Shown here one piece after another: positions 29,401 to 43,700 of a stretch of DNA of 64,000 bases. The DNA lies in NCBI GenBank assembly GCA_949710005.1, contig OX453278.1, positions 1,353,501 to 1,417,500 of the forward strand, read 5' to 3'. The notes under the pieces were generated by a model, which did not search any database, had not been told where the DNA came from, and saw nothing but the letters and a program-made list of their open reading frames with translations. A program made the translations under genes and the position numbers. Origin of the DNA: Ricordea florida (lineage: Eukaryota; Cnidaria; Anthozoa; Corallimorpharia; Ricordeidae). How positions within the stretch are numbered: position 1 is the first letter of the stretch; every line of letters begins with the position of its first letter.

Positions 29401-32400
29401 GCCAAGTGATTTGAGCTTGTGGTGAACCGACAAAAATGCACCATAATTCCACTGCCTGGGACTTGTTGACAACTGGTGATCCCGAGTGATCGAGAATCTG
29501 CGCTTTTGCGAGATCTGAAGCGAACCACAAGAGTTACCGTTATATTGGCTGTATACTGCAAAAGGATCAGGTGCCAGAGAGATGACCCCTGTATAAGGCT
29601 TATTTGTTAGTACAAGGATTTCTACTGGAAAAGGAAACTGAAGGAGCACAATTGCCAATGGCGTCAGTAGCAAGCGGACCAGACACTCCGCTCCCTAGAG
29701 GACCCTTTTGTCATGCGCTGACAATCTCTTTCTTGACCAAAGCAAGGCGGGTTCTAGGGACGAAATTGGAGGAAAAGCCTGACACACGACCGATGTGCAC
29801 GCGCTGTTAGGGATGTGGTACGTGTTTTTCGAAAACCGTGAAAACGTTTCCTGACCGTAAAGTGCCACTTAAAGAAGGATGAATTAAACATTACAAAACC
29901 CTCTCGTTTGACTTGTTTTTAAGAGAGGGAGATTTTTTATTTTTTACAGTTTTGTGGGTCGAAATGTTTTATTTTTTCTAACTACAGTGCACTGGAAAGT
30001 TTCTCGAAAAGTTTCACTGACCTAGGACCATTAACTGCGTGGAGGCCTCTTTAACTCTGTCACCGAAACGTGCACGACAAATGTAATTGCCAGCGTCCGT
30101 TTTACTTGCATTCCTGACATGAAGAACAAGCTGGATCTCTGACCTGAACTGGTGGATCGTGGTAGTTGCTTGATTGGTGACGTTAATAGTCGTTCCTGAG
30201 TGATCAGACTTCATCCAAATGATCCACTTTAGAGACTGACTTGACCCAGTAACGCAAATCAAATCCACTCCTCCCATGTAGTCAATAGTCTTGGGTTTAG
30301 TTGGAATGAACAATTCTTTATCAGCTGGTGAGTGGTCTAGAAAAAATAACAATGGAATGACAAGCCTTGGCCACGTTCCTTTGGTCCATTTTTATCGTGG
30401 TGTAATATTATCAGGCTACTCTTTTCTTTTTTTCTTAAAATCATTCTCGTAAAGCGTGAAGCTTCGAAAGAGGATTGCTGTCCGTTTTGACGCTGTTCCA
30501 ACATCGCGCACTTTCGGAGGAAAAATAGGACTGCATTACAACTAAATTTTCCTCACTTAACTAGTCCTTATTTTTTTGGGGGGGGGAAGGGGAGGGGGTG
30601 TTTGTAATTATTGATAAAACATTCTCTCTCGTTTCTGCCGCGAAAACTATCGTAGAAAGCTGAAAATAAAAGCGCCTTTGGTTTTGAGGATGAAACGAAG
30701 ACGACATACCCATCACTTGAAGGATAAGAACTGGGACCTTTGTAAGTTCGGCAAACTGGCAGTAGTATTTGCCTTTATCGCTTGACTGTGCTTGAGTGAT
30801 GGTGAAGACACCGCCTTGAAGAATCAGGTTGACTCCGTCGGGTACTCGCCGAACCAGACCACGTCCACGGAAAGGAGCTTGCAACAATGTGACGTCAATG
30901 TACTCTTCCAGGGAACCACAAAAAATGTCGGTCGACTCAAACGCTGAAATCTCAGCAGTAGTAGTAGCAACACCAGGTGGAGTGGTAGGTGGCAACCGTA
31001 GAGATTTGTCTGTAGGGTGAAATGCATAGCTATAAGTTGATGTTATTTAACCGTAACTGATGGATGGTCGAACCAGGAAAACATTGGTCAAGTTCATTTC
31101 TTGCAAGGTTTTTCCAACAGACGCTGTTATTAATGTTTCAAAACAATAAATAGATAAATAAGAGCAAGAACAAAGCCAGTATTTTCCCACACCGGATTGA
31201 ACAAAACTCTCTTCCCTGTCTGTCCTAGATTCAGCTGATACAAGGTTAGTACCTTGACAGCCAAAGTTCAATAGAAAGGAGAATCACAGTGAAGCTGGTT
31301 TTTGTCCAATAAAGTGAGGCAATTTTTGGCAACATTGCCTAGATCTCTATTTCGTGCACCAAGTTTTCATTAAAACGTTATTCTCTTGAGTCGCTACCCA
31401 AATTAAAGGCCAAACATGACAGCGGCAGGAGCTTTCGACAAACACGAGCCAATTTGTCCAATGAAGCACGCAGCTCTTTAAACCCTTTTATTATATAGAC
31501 ACGAGTGTTTTACTGGAAAATATACCACTCGTAAAATTCATAAAAACTACATCCGGGGCCCGAGTGGTTTATTTTCCATAATCTCACACGTGAGTTTATC
31601 GATGACGTAATTTCGGTAATTTCCCTCCGAAATTTGTATCGATGTCTTTTTGTCTATATAATAAAAAGAACATTACACGGCGGCTTGAAGATATGCTGCG
31701 CTCGTTCGTAAAATATTGTTTTGCCACTCGATAATAAAATTCATATCTTCGCGCCACCGTGTAATATCCTCTATGTATTTCAGTCAATCTTTGCATACCG
31801 CAGTTCTTACTGCTAGCGCCACTCCACTGTTTAGTTGACCAATGTTACTGAACGTTAAACTAACTGCCTACCGCACCGTTTTCCTCTGAGCATGCTATCG
31901 AAATAGCGATTAATTTAGTTAGAAAAGTAAATCAATACTTGGGCGTGCTTCATCTTAAGGAAATTTGACTCGCACCTGTGACGCTGACAATACCAAAACC
32001 CGGCCAGTAGCCAACACCAAAATTCGTGACTCTGCATTCGTAAATTCCAGCGTCAGATTTGCTGATGTTGTGAAGTTTTAACTCACTTCCAGCCTTCGTG
32101 GTAGAAAAATTCTCCTTCGGCAGTTTTCTCTTGTCTTTGTACCATTCAATGCTTTGGATGTTCTCTCCCGACACAGTGCAGCTGATTAGTGCATCAGCGT
32201 GTTCCTCTAAATCCGAATGAGGAGGAAATATCTTTGGAACCGGTGGGTCCCCTGTGTCGACAGAAAAACAAAAAATCATGTGTCATGTTTCACTATCAGA
32301 ACATAAAACCTGTTGGTCGGTGGGAAACGGAAATACGGACAATGAAAGATTTATCAAACGAGTTTATAAAGTTAAGTGTTCCACCGTAAAATTAAAGGGA

Positions 32401-35400
32401 GGTGACGATTCCTTCCAGCATCAACTCTACGTCAGAGCGTGACAGTCGACTTGACTGAAAAACATTAAGCTGGCCTATTTTTGTAAAGAATTCTAAATAC
32501 ATGCTTTTAAAGCAGGGCCATCTTAACAGCATTATGGACCTCGGGGCAAAGCAGGGTAAGATTTCCGCACAGGTCCCTATGCATGCTGAAGCTGTCTTGT
32601 TTGGTGTAATGCACGTGCAAATATTTCTTGTGTTCGAAGAACGAAATAGTATAGTTACAGAATGCATAATGAAGTAGGGACCTGTGCGGAAATCTTACCC
32701 AAAGCAGTGTTCTGGGGCGCCTACGACAACTACTCACAGGAATAACAATGTAAATGGTTGATAAAATTAAACATAGACCTCATAGATATGACCCTTTCCA
32801 CTTCATAAAACGGCATCTTTGCAGAAACCTTTTGTGGTTTAAGAAACTCGGTTGTCACTTGAGCAAGTTTCTTGTAATAACCAGTGGCATGCCTTTCCCT
32901 ACGATTAGTAAGGTCCGCCATGTTGGTCCTTCCTTAGAAAACACGAGCCCGCAGTGAAAATCACTGACATATTATTCACCAATATATGCGTCCACAGGTC
33001 CGTGATACACAGATGAGGGAACCACAGCGGCCCCTATGTTCATAGGGCCCACAACGGGCAAGTGCCCATCAGGTCCATGTGTTAAGACGGCCCTGTTTGA
33101 ACGGTTGCTTACGCCGCTAAGCCATTTTCTATAGAACTTGTCACAGATGGCTTTTGCTGACACTTTTTTCCCGCCAAATGACGTTAAGGTTCCTTGCGCA
33201 CACAGTAGTTCAGCTGTCAGTGCTGGCATCCAAGGGCCGGTTATTTAAGTGAGGTTTAAACAGTGCTTAACAGAACCGTTGTCTAATCTGAATTTGTGCC
33301 GCTCCAACTTAAATTTTCACTCTCGTTTATACGACATCAGAAAAAGCACTCAACACTTGCTCACTCAAAATGAATTGGTTTTATTAAATCAATCGCTAAT
33401 TGGTCAGTTTCGATCCCTTCCAATTTTGCTTATGCCGCTGCTTTAGTTGGAAAGCGTTTAAATAACCGGCCCCAAGGGTCTAAGAAAAAAATGAAACAAA
33501 ATACCGATGTCAAGCTGCCGGGTTGCCATAGACAAATCTCGGTGTTCTTCGGAAAGGTCCAGAAAAAATCGACGAGGTATCGATGCTTGATGGTCGTAAG
33601 AATGAGAGAAGTCCAGTTATAACTGTCTGATTCAACTTTGTAGTCAGTAACAACAAATAAGGGCTAACAAGAGTAGAAGCTTAGCTGTTAATATTATTAG
33701 AAAATGAATACCTAAATTTGTCCACATATACAAACCTCTCTGTGGTACAGGTAAAAGAAAGCCAAGTTCTACATCAGCCTGCCTGCCACTGCACGCTGAC
33801 ATTACTCTACAGACCACCTTCCCCCTCATGTTATAATCCAGACGGTGAACAGTGAAGACACGCCCTGTCAAGGTGACGTTGTATCCGTCAGGAGTTACTT
33901 TGGTTGTACCATCCACGCTCAAGACCTCCAGAGATAAGAGAGGTTGAGGGACGCTGTACGCCTCACAGTTCAAATCCACGGAGCTGCCGATAGGTACCAT
34001 TAAATTCCTAGTGCCTTGCGGAAAGGCTGAAAATACCCCTGCAAGGAGAGATGTCGGTTAAAGTAACAACAACAACAACAACAACAACACGCATTCTATT
34101 TTAAAAACCACTACAGAGACCATAGTAGCCCGCAATTAGCATAGCTATTCTAGGCGGGCTACTAAATTTTGGACTGGATGTTAAAAAAAAATAGAAACAA
34201 ACAAACAAGCAAACAGAAAATATATGTACAACAACAGAAAATGTGTATACAGCAACATTAAAGAAAATAGATATAACAATAATAAGAAAAAAAGAAGAAA
34301 TGGAAAACAAACTATTAATAACGTCATTAAAGAAAAGAGAAAATAAAAACAGATTAACATTTAAGATTTGGGGGAACTTTTTATTAAGCCCAAGTACTTA
34401 GAAAAATCAATGTAGCGCATTTCAACATTCGTCTCCTCAGTTCCAAGAATCTGTAGAAGCAAATCATGTAATTTACGTTTGAAGGGTGCTTTCCTAAGCC
34501 CACAAAGTTCAGGAGGGATGCCATTCCATATTTTAGCACCTGTTCTTGAAAATGAAAATAACAGCTGATTTGTTCTCGACATTTTTATATGGAGGTTCCC
34601 AGCTTGCGAGAATCGTGTGGGGTAAGGGAGAATCTTTTCGGAACGAATAAATAGATTGGAAATATTGGATGTAGCACGTCGATTAGCAGCATCATGTACC
34701 AAAGAGGCAACCAATTTAAAGTAAAGCAATTTTACTGGTAACATTCGGGAACTAACAAAAAGAGGAACAGTGTGAGATTTTAGTTTGAATCAAAGGGCTC
34801 TATGAGCCAACTCATTCATGCTTATCAGTGAAGTGATTGATGAGGACAGTAAGCAGAAGTCGAACAGATATATTTTGAACAGACTTAGCAAATCATGAAC
34901 ATTCACTGTAGAAATTAATTTAACAAATCGAATGTGGTTTAGCGTTGTCTGTACTCTTATCGACAACTAGTACGCGTCATCACAGTGGTCAAAATGTTGT
35001 GATAAAAATTCCCTCACGATGTTTTGCAATCATCCAGAAAGTGCTATTTCAAATGAATAGCTTGTCTGCTAATTCATGGCAAGTTGGCTGAATGGTCAGC
35101 GGTTGCTTTCATTCAACCAATTTGCACGTCACTTCCGCTATTTCTGCTAACGCCGCCACATCCGTCTACGCAGATTTCTGCTAACGCCGTTTCCCCCCTC
35201 TCCACAATAACTCATCCATTGCTTCGCAATGAATGAGTTAAAAATGCATTAAGGGAAGAACCCGCTTTTGTGAAATGACGATTTTGTTTAGGTAAGTATT
35301 TGCGGCTTGAACCCAAGAAACGAGGCCATAAGAAATGTAGGGTTCGATTAGAGAGCTGTAAATATTTAAAAGTGTAGTAAACGGCACCAGATGCCTAAGC

Positions 35401-38388
35401 CTAGCAATAATGCTAATTTCTCTGCTTATTTTCGTCGACATATAATCAATGTGGTGCTTCCAAGAGAGAGAACCATCAATTAGAACTCCAAGGTACATAT
35501 GTTTTACGCTCTAGAGATACCAATTGTTTAGAATTGTTATCATATATTTTAAGATTGACTTCGTGGCGTAGTTGGCGTTGATAAGAATGGAAAATAACAA
35601 AGTTAGATTTAGCCGTATTGAGAGATAGTTTGTTTGAATTTAGTCACTCATACAATTTAAACAATTCCTCGTTAGCAATGATCTCGAGATTGTTTCGGTG
35701 TTTTTCTGCGAGTAACAAGTTTGTGTCATCAGCAGATAAATAGAACTCAAATTTAATAGATGAGCGATACATGTCATTTACATAAATTAAGAAAAGAAGG
35801 GGTCCAAGTAGAGAGCCTTGTGGGACACCGCAGACTATTCTTTCTTTACTAGAAACAGAAGAAACAATTTGCGCTTATTGTGTTCTCCCTGACAAATATG
35901 ATGCAAACCAGTTATTGATTATTCATCTACATCTATAACGGTGCAGCTTGCATAACAATATAGTGAGATCCACAGTGTCAAAGGCCTTTTTTAGGTCAAT
36001 AAAAATGTCACAGGAATATAATCCTTTATCCATATATTTTGAATTTTGCTGAAAATATCTAAGATTGCATGTTGAGTAGAATGATTCCCTCTAAAGCCAT
36101 ATCGCAAATTAAAGAATATGTCATTCATGTCTATAAATGACATTAACTTTTCGAATATTCGGTTAAAAACGGACAATAACGATATAGGGCGATAATTTCC
36201 TGGATCAGTTTCGTCATCCGCTTTGTAAATCGTAGTTACTTTAACATGTTTCAACTGACGGAGATAGATACCACACGAAATAGACATATTCATTAGACCA
36301 GCGAAGGGCCTGATTACATGAGCCGGGCTGGCTCGGTTTGCCGAAATGACTTTCAGCCCGGCATTACATGAGCCCGGTTTGCCGAGATGACTTTTATCAG
36401 CCGAGGCAGCCCGGGGCGAGCTGAATTTTGGCGCGTACGTCTTTGACGGGAAGTAGTTTATTTTCAAAATGGCTCCTTCAAGTAGAATGCGTCGAATGAT
36501 TGTCATCACCTTTCTACAGCATTTGACTGCATTGTTTTCCGTTTCAATGCAGTTTCATGGATTGCTATCTTTATATGTTGTATAGAAAGCGGAACATAGA
36601 TTTGATGGTGGTCCACTTTGCTTTAGCCTGCGAGAGTCCGGCATCCGGTTTTTTCGGCTCAAGTTTCTAGTTTCACCCGCCGAGGTTTTTTCTCGGCCGG
36701 TGAAACTAGAAACTTGAGCCGAAAAAACCGGATGCTCTCGCAGGCTAATCACTGGTGTTTTAAGCGTTTGATGAGTTTCTACTTCAAGCCATGGGCTTTA
36801 TGATTATCGCCAACCATTTTCTTCCCTCTATAGTAACAACTCTGTAAGTTAATTTTCATTATTCTTGCTGTGTGTCGTAGTATTAACTCTGCTCCAAATA
36901 AATAATCAAATATATGATGAAAAACAGTCTCTCGTCTTTCATATCGGTATACTGTACCTGGATTAACGTTCAAGAACACCACTTCTTTGACTGGACTGGG
37001 GCTGACTTTTATGTTTGTTGTATAACACGAGTAGATTCCTATGTCATTAAAATTAACGGCGTGAAGAAGAAACGTTTGTCCAACCAGAGCGACTTTGCAT
37101 CCGTCGACAACTCGATGTTCAACGTCGCCATTAGAATATCTCTGTTTCAAGTTGACTTTTATTTCAGGGTCAGTCAAAGTACAGTCCAGTAACACAGACT
37201 CGCCGACTGTGTAGGTGGTTCTTCTTAAGCGATTTTCTGATTCCCATCGGATAGGTTTTGCTGAAAAGAAAAAAAAATTACTATAGACAATATTAAGCAA
37301 AACGAGTTTCTATTCTTCCATACAATTATCTGTCAATCTTAGGCATCTTTTACAATGTTGCATCATACTATACCGTGTGGCCATTTTCACTGAACGGTGT
37401 AATGTGTAGTGAGTAAAGTGAACATTGCTGTAGCCTAATAGATAGAGAGGTGCGTTTCTGTCTCTTCTAGTAAATACCAAATACTAACCTGGAATATCGC
37501 AGGTTTTTTTTTTGTCGTCCCATTCCAGTCCTTGTGAGCAATTTTTCTTCGTACTGAGGCCGTCCGCACACACCAAGTAACCCGTCTTGCTATGCGGGTC
37601 AGCAAAAATCCCATCAAGTTCTGGACATTCGGTTTTCTCTGATAAAAGACCGATAAAGGACCTGAGACAAGCGCGTAATTTTTAGGTGAAGATAACTGTT
37701 TAAAAACTGATTTTTTTTCCGGTAACATGAGAGTGATTTCGGCCGTTATACAACTTTCATCTATTATTGTATTACAGCTTTTACTCGATATAACTAGCAA
37801 CATTACTTTACCATACAAGTTAACATGACCGCGAAGGGGCTAGGAAGTCAATATGTGTTGTGATGTCAACCTCTCGCTAACAGCGTGTGCAACTTCCGTC
37901 ACTGGAAATTATGAAAGCTCAATGCGGGGATGAATAACTTTCTGATATTTGGCTTTCGGCATTATCAGATTACAACTTCGGTATCAAGTCGTTTAATGTG
38001 TACTTATCAAAACTTATCGACGTGAGTAATTCAGTGCAAAATCTGTAAAAACATTTATCATTACCTAAAACATTTAACTTGACATGCGCTGACCAGAAAG
38101 CCATGGTCTGACCTGTCTCAGAAACCCGGCATTCATAAAATCCAGGAGCATTTATCCCAACCCCCTTTAACATGAGTGTATTGATCCATATCTCTCCTTT
38201 ATTTGTTTGTTCTTGTCTCGTATCCTGCTGCTGGGTACCCAGTTTACGTGCATGTTTGTACCAGAGCACAGATGAGATCATATCGCCTTTTGCTCGACAT
38301 GTTAGATTGGAATCTCGTCCTACTAAAACCGATCTGTACTTTTTATCCACCACCGGTGTAGGAGAATCTAAAGGAACAAAGAAAAACA

Positions 38389-38426
<38 letters not shown>

Positions 38427-39188
38427 TAATAATAAAAATAGTAATAATGATAATAATATTAATAATGATGATGACAATGATGCAAATGAATATATGAAAG
38501 ACCATATATTTGAACTGCGGAGTAAAATGTAATGACAATAATTGATCATCGCAGTTGTGTACACAACTTAAGCAGCTGTGAAAATAAAGCCTGAAAAAAA
38601 AAAAAAACTCAGTCCTGAACGGGATTCGAACCCATGACCTCTGCGACACCGGATGATGACAATGATAATCATAATCATAATCGCTTCATTTAAGTGCCAA
38701 TGCATTAACCAGTGCTGTGCTAATGGGCAGTGTAAAAAGAGACTGAACAAACATTGCAAATAGAGTATTCAGAACGTATTATATAACTTATTATGAACTT
38801 CGTTTAGAATCCCAACTGGTGGGAGGCGGACCAGTTCTCAATTTACAAGCGTGGTTCAGAATTTGCAACTGGGATTACCGTGTTACAAACCCAGCTAGTG
38901 GTCTGGGTAAGTACTTGGTGTAGGCATGCACATGGTGAGGACACTAAGGTAAGCATGGGCTAGGGATGATTAAGAACACTGAAGTACGGCTAAGGATGAG
39001 TACGGCTAGAGTACAGCTGAGGTAAGGCTTGGCGGCTATATTTATAACGCAGACACCTCTTTTAATGGGTGAACCTCTCAAACCACAGCCTACACCAAGT
39101 AGTTACCGGGGTCTGGACAAGAATCGAACCCAGGACGACCAGATTACAAGTCCGGCACACTAGCCACTCGACGGTCACTCGGCCTTAA

Positions 39189-39235
<47 letters not shown>

Positions 39236-40676
39236 ACCAATATTATTTATCAATCAATACAAACCATCAGCCACCCAACCAACCAACCACCCATCGATGC
39301 AAAGTGTTCTGCACAAAGAATATATTGTGATGACTTTGTGATACTAGTACCAAGAGGGCTTTTTAAGTCTTTTTAAGGTTTTGATTAGATTTGAGGACAA
39401 AAATGAAACAACGTAACTAGTGACGGAAAGATGACAACCTAATGCCAATCTTAAGTTAAAGCCGCCAAGAAACTGTGTAACAAAACTGTGATTTTAAATT
39501 CCGGATATGTCGGCCCTATGTCGGTACCTCTAGGACTTGCATCAATAGCAATTCTTCCAATCCTTTTGTTAAAGCGTAGTCCATTACGTTGCCTCGCTCT
39601 ACAAAAATAGAAACCTTCAGTAGTCCTGCTAGCGCGATGAAGAACAAACATCTGTCCGTATTTGGCAACGTTTTGTCTCGGGGTGAACATGGTGCCGGAT
39701 GGAAGCATTTGCCATAAAGACACGGCCACTGTAGGGTCGTTAAGCTCACAGCTGAGCTCCACAGATGAACCGGCTGGGATCACGCGAAACATATTCACTT
39801 TGCCCACGTGCTGTAGCGGCACACCTGAAATGATAATGACGTCGTGTATTAGAGTAAACCAATCTACTGAATTCAAGTCAAGTTATACACTGCTCCCGAC
39901 TCTGCGCCTCCAGACCAGAGGTTGGACCGCAGAGCCATCTTAAAAGACATCGATGATGTACAATGATAACTTGTCATCTTTGGATCCAAAGCACTACTAT
40001 CATACTATTATCATTGTATTACACTGTATTTACTGGGCAATAGCTCTTTGGAGGGAAGAAACTAGCGATGAGAATCAAAGCAGGACTATGGTGAACTCGT
40101 GGATACGTTAACAAAATAGAGAAAAAAATAATTTTAAAATTACCGAAGTGTTTTTTATAGTTGTAATTGAATGAACTATGAAGATAATTTTAATAATCCA
40201 TAATCACGACATAAAAGTGACCAGGGAGCTGAGTAGCTATTCGAAATAAACATACAGTGAGTACATGACGCCAATCATTCGACTACACTAGGCATCAGTT
40301 GTAAGACACGTGGCAAGCATGCAGTTGTTAAAAAATTTGATAACTTAACATAAGGCCGGGTACAGGATTAAATGGAGCCGAAACCAAATGTAGTTCTGGT
40401 ATCCTGCTGCTCACTGTCTGTGTGTTCAAAGTTTCTAACACATGTGGCAGGGTCCTTCTGAATAAGAAATTGGATAAATCAAACGAGTTGATTAAGTAAG
40501 TTATACCACCGTAAGGTGAATGGGAGGTGCTGGCGTTTCGAGCGTTAGCCCCCGGAGCGAAACGAAGGGCTAACGACGAAGGGCTCCGACGAAGGGCTAA
40601 CGCTCGAAACGTCAGCACCTCCCATTCACCTTACGGTGGTATAACTTACTTAATAATATACATGAAAAAATTACTC

Positions 40677-40709
<33 letters not shown>

Positions 40710-43700
40710 TGTAACACCAGTGCATAAAGTGTAATACCAGTGCAAAAAGTGTAACACCAGTGCAAATTACACATCGATTTTCTGGATTATGATATTCTTT
40801 ATTTTTAAACGAACCGCTTTGAGTTCGTAGCGTTATCAGTTGATCTTCATCAGCCAATCAGTAAATAAAGTGTCAAATCCGCGTCAAATGCTTACTTCCT
40901 GTCCGTCCGCAATGAGATCTTCCGGCACTTCCTCCAGGTGAATTTTTTCATGTTTATATTATTAATAAGTAATCATACGGCTTTTCTCGTTCAATTTGAA
41001 ATTAATTTGTACTTGTGAGTTTTTCAAAAAGCTGAAATTGCACTCGCCGAAGCGGCTCGTGCAATTTCAGCTTTTTGAAAAACTCACTCGTGCAAATTAA
41101 TTCCAAATTGAACTCGAAACCGTATGATTACCTTTACTAATCAACTCGTTTGATTTATCCAATTTCTTGTGTTTCAATTTCCCACCGACGCAGCACCAGT
41201 TTCTTTAGAAACTATCCCCACAATCCTTCTGAATAAGGTCTGACTTTTGTTGCCATGACATTGTCAATTTTATCATCATTATAGTTTTTGTTGCCTACAA
41301 GTCTATTCAATGTTTTCAACAGAAATATCCACCTTGATTCTGCAGCTGATAATGAACACAACCATGTATGATTGCTCAGCTGACGAATCATACCAAACAA
41401 GTCTTTCTTGCACTTTTGTAAAGTATGTTAGTGATGATCGTAAAATCCTTAAGACTCTCAATCCTTCATCAAATTGAATTAGTTTATTTACATTATCATC
41501 TGATTTTAGGTCATCAGTGGTATATTTCTTCCCTCTGGTGTTACAATTTCTTAAACACTTGCAGTCTTATGAATTTGCTGAATTTGCAATTTTTTTTAAC
41601 AAGCTTACTACATTAGCAAGAGATTTTCTCATCTTCAGATCACTTTCGAACCAACTGAAATCCATATACTGCTTGTAATCTTGGGGGCGGTCGACGTTGG
41701 AAGAGCGAATGGTTATCTTCTCGTCACGTTTAGCGCGTGGTCGAGTCAAAGGCTCATGAAATTCATTCTCCAAGTTGGCCATTGTCCTAACTGGAAACAT
41801 TTAAACTCCTCTTGATTTTAGTAAGACCGCTAATGAGGCCCTGTTAGGGGGGTTCTTTATGTCGCCCGTCTGAGTTTCAAACCTTTTCACGTCGCAATTT
41901 CGGAAGGTCGCAGGTCGCTGTCGTAATTTCGCGTGAGCGGCTCGTCGTTCGTCGTCATTTCGGATCCTTCATGTCGCCGTTTCATAGCCATGTCGCTTGT
42001 CGGGAATTTACCCCTTACAGGGCCTCGCTAATCGTCCTCAGGCTGTTAAGCTACAAAATCACCACAAACTCTGGCACCGGTACGATACACTTTCGGAGTG
42101 AACTTTGATCAATAGACTTCGGTGACGACAATTGTCGTCTTCATATCGGTGCTCCCGAGTTCTATCCCGGCGACTAATTACGAACAGTGTCTACACTGGA
42201 GTGAGTGAGTGAGTGACAATTTGCATATCGGAGTCCCCACAAAAACTCGCAAATACGTTTCGCGTATCCACGAGTTAAAAATAAAATCCGTAGGTTAGAC
42301 AGGCAGTGATTGAGGAAAATTTAATGTAGGACATTCAGAAGTTCTGTAACCTTGTACGAAATGATTGGAACTTTCTCTGGCCCACGACAAAATATCTTTC
42401 TTATTCTTGACCGAGTAGAATCTTAATATACCAACGTGAGGAAGGACATTTGTTTTTCTGGATTTCTTCGATCGTCGTCACAACCCCGGCAAACAGCACA
42501 TATTATGATGGCTACTGGTGACATGACACTGGGTATATTTCCAATATTATTTATATTTACTGAGCTGAGAAAGAAGCCAAACGCAGCCTGCAAACACGTA
42601 AATACAACTGAAAAGGCTTCATTGAGTTATTTGTTCACGATTTATACCTAATTTTGTAATATTTCGAGACCAAGCGATGTCAATTTCACAATAAACCTCA
42701 CGCAATCAAGGGGGTTTATGGGTAGACTATATCATTTATATTTAACACTAAATATACAAATATCCACATTGCTCAGACCCATATCAGGTGGTAATGGGCT
42801 CCTGCCCATATCCAATAAAACACTGGCGAAAAAGTGTTGATCTCTCTCCAAAATCGTTTTCTTCGACGTGGAAACAATTTTTCGCAATACATTTTTCCAA
42901 GCAATTATCAAAGTTTGCCCCCTGGCGATCCCAGAATCCATTGAGCATAAAACGGGATCCGATTACTGGCAAATCATCCATTATAACATAGCTTTGGGAA
43001 AGCGCACGGTATGATTGGCTAACACGCGCGATCCATTTGCCAATGGGTTGCATGGTGACGTCAGATTTAAAGTTGTGAAGTCTCAAGAAGCTAGAGATGC
43101 TCTCTGCTGCGCCTCGAGCATCTCGTACGCTTCTTTCGTGCTCAGCAAGGGTAGGTACGTGGTGTAAGCATCATATAGTGGTTCCCCGTTAGTGAATATA
43201 TGGCATACATTGCTCTCCATAGCCATACACGATGCTTACACCACGTACCTACCTCAGCAAGCTCCCGCCTGCGTCCATACCTCGATGGTTGCACGCTGCA
43301 CGTTTACCAGTCTTCAACATGGAGCCCCTCACAGGAGTTTTACGGAACAGAAACATTTATTTTCAGGAAACAGCGGATATTTTCGAAGTTACACAGTAAA
43401 ATTCGGAATCATGGAATAATGGGCCAAAATCATTCTAGAGAACAAGCAGTTTTTCAATCGAAAACAAAGGGAAAAATGCCAAAAGATTAAGGAACATGGG
43501 AACATGTAACTCCCCCACCCCTCTCCTACCTGGGAGGGGCTCAATAGAAAACCGTATTGCTCTATTGTTCAGTGGGTTTCGATGATTTCCCATAGGTGAT
43601 AATCTTTAAACTCGAGACACTTCTTTACTGTCAAGCAAGCGTGCTCTCTTTGTCGTTCAGTAGTTGAGCATTTCGTCCTCATTACATGTTTCCTTACTGC

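Noticed and set aside
37435..37818. 127-codon frame over the ChtBD2-like exon
   Set aside because: A shadow frame; the spliced phase-1 frame gives the cysteine domain with proper acceptor and donor.
42784..43086. 100-codon minus-strand frame
   Set aside because: It overlaps a dispersed repeat and has no similarity that I can recognise.
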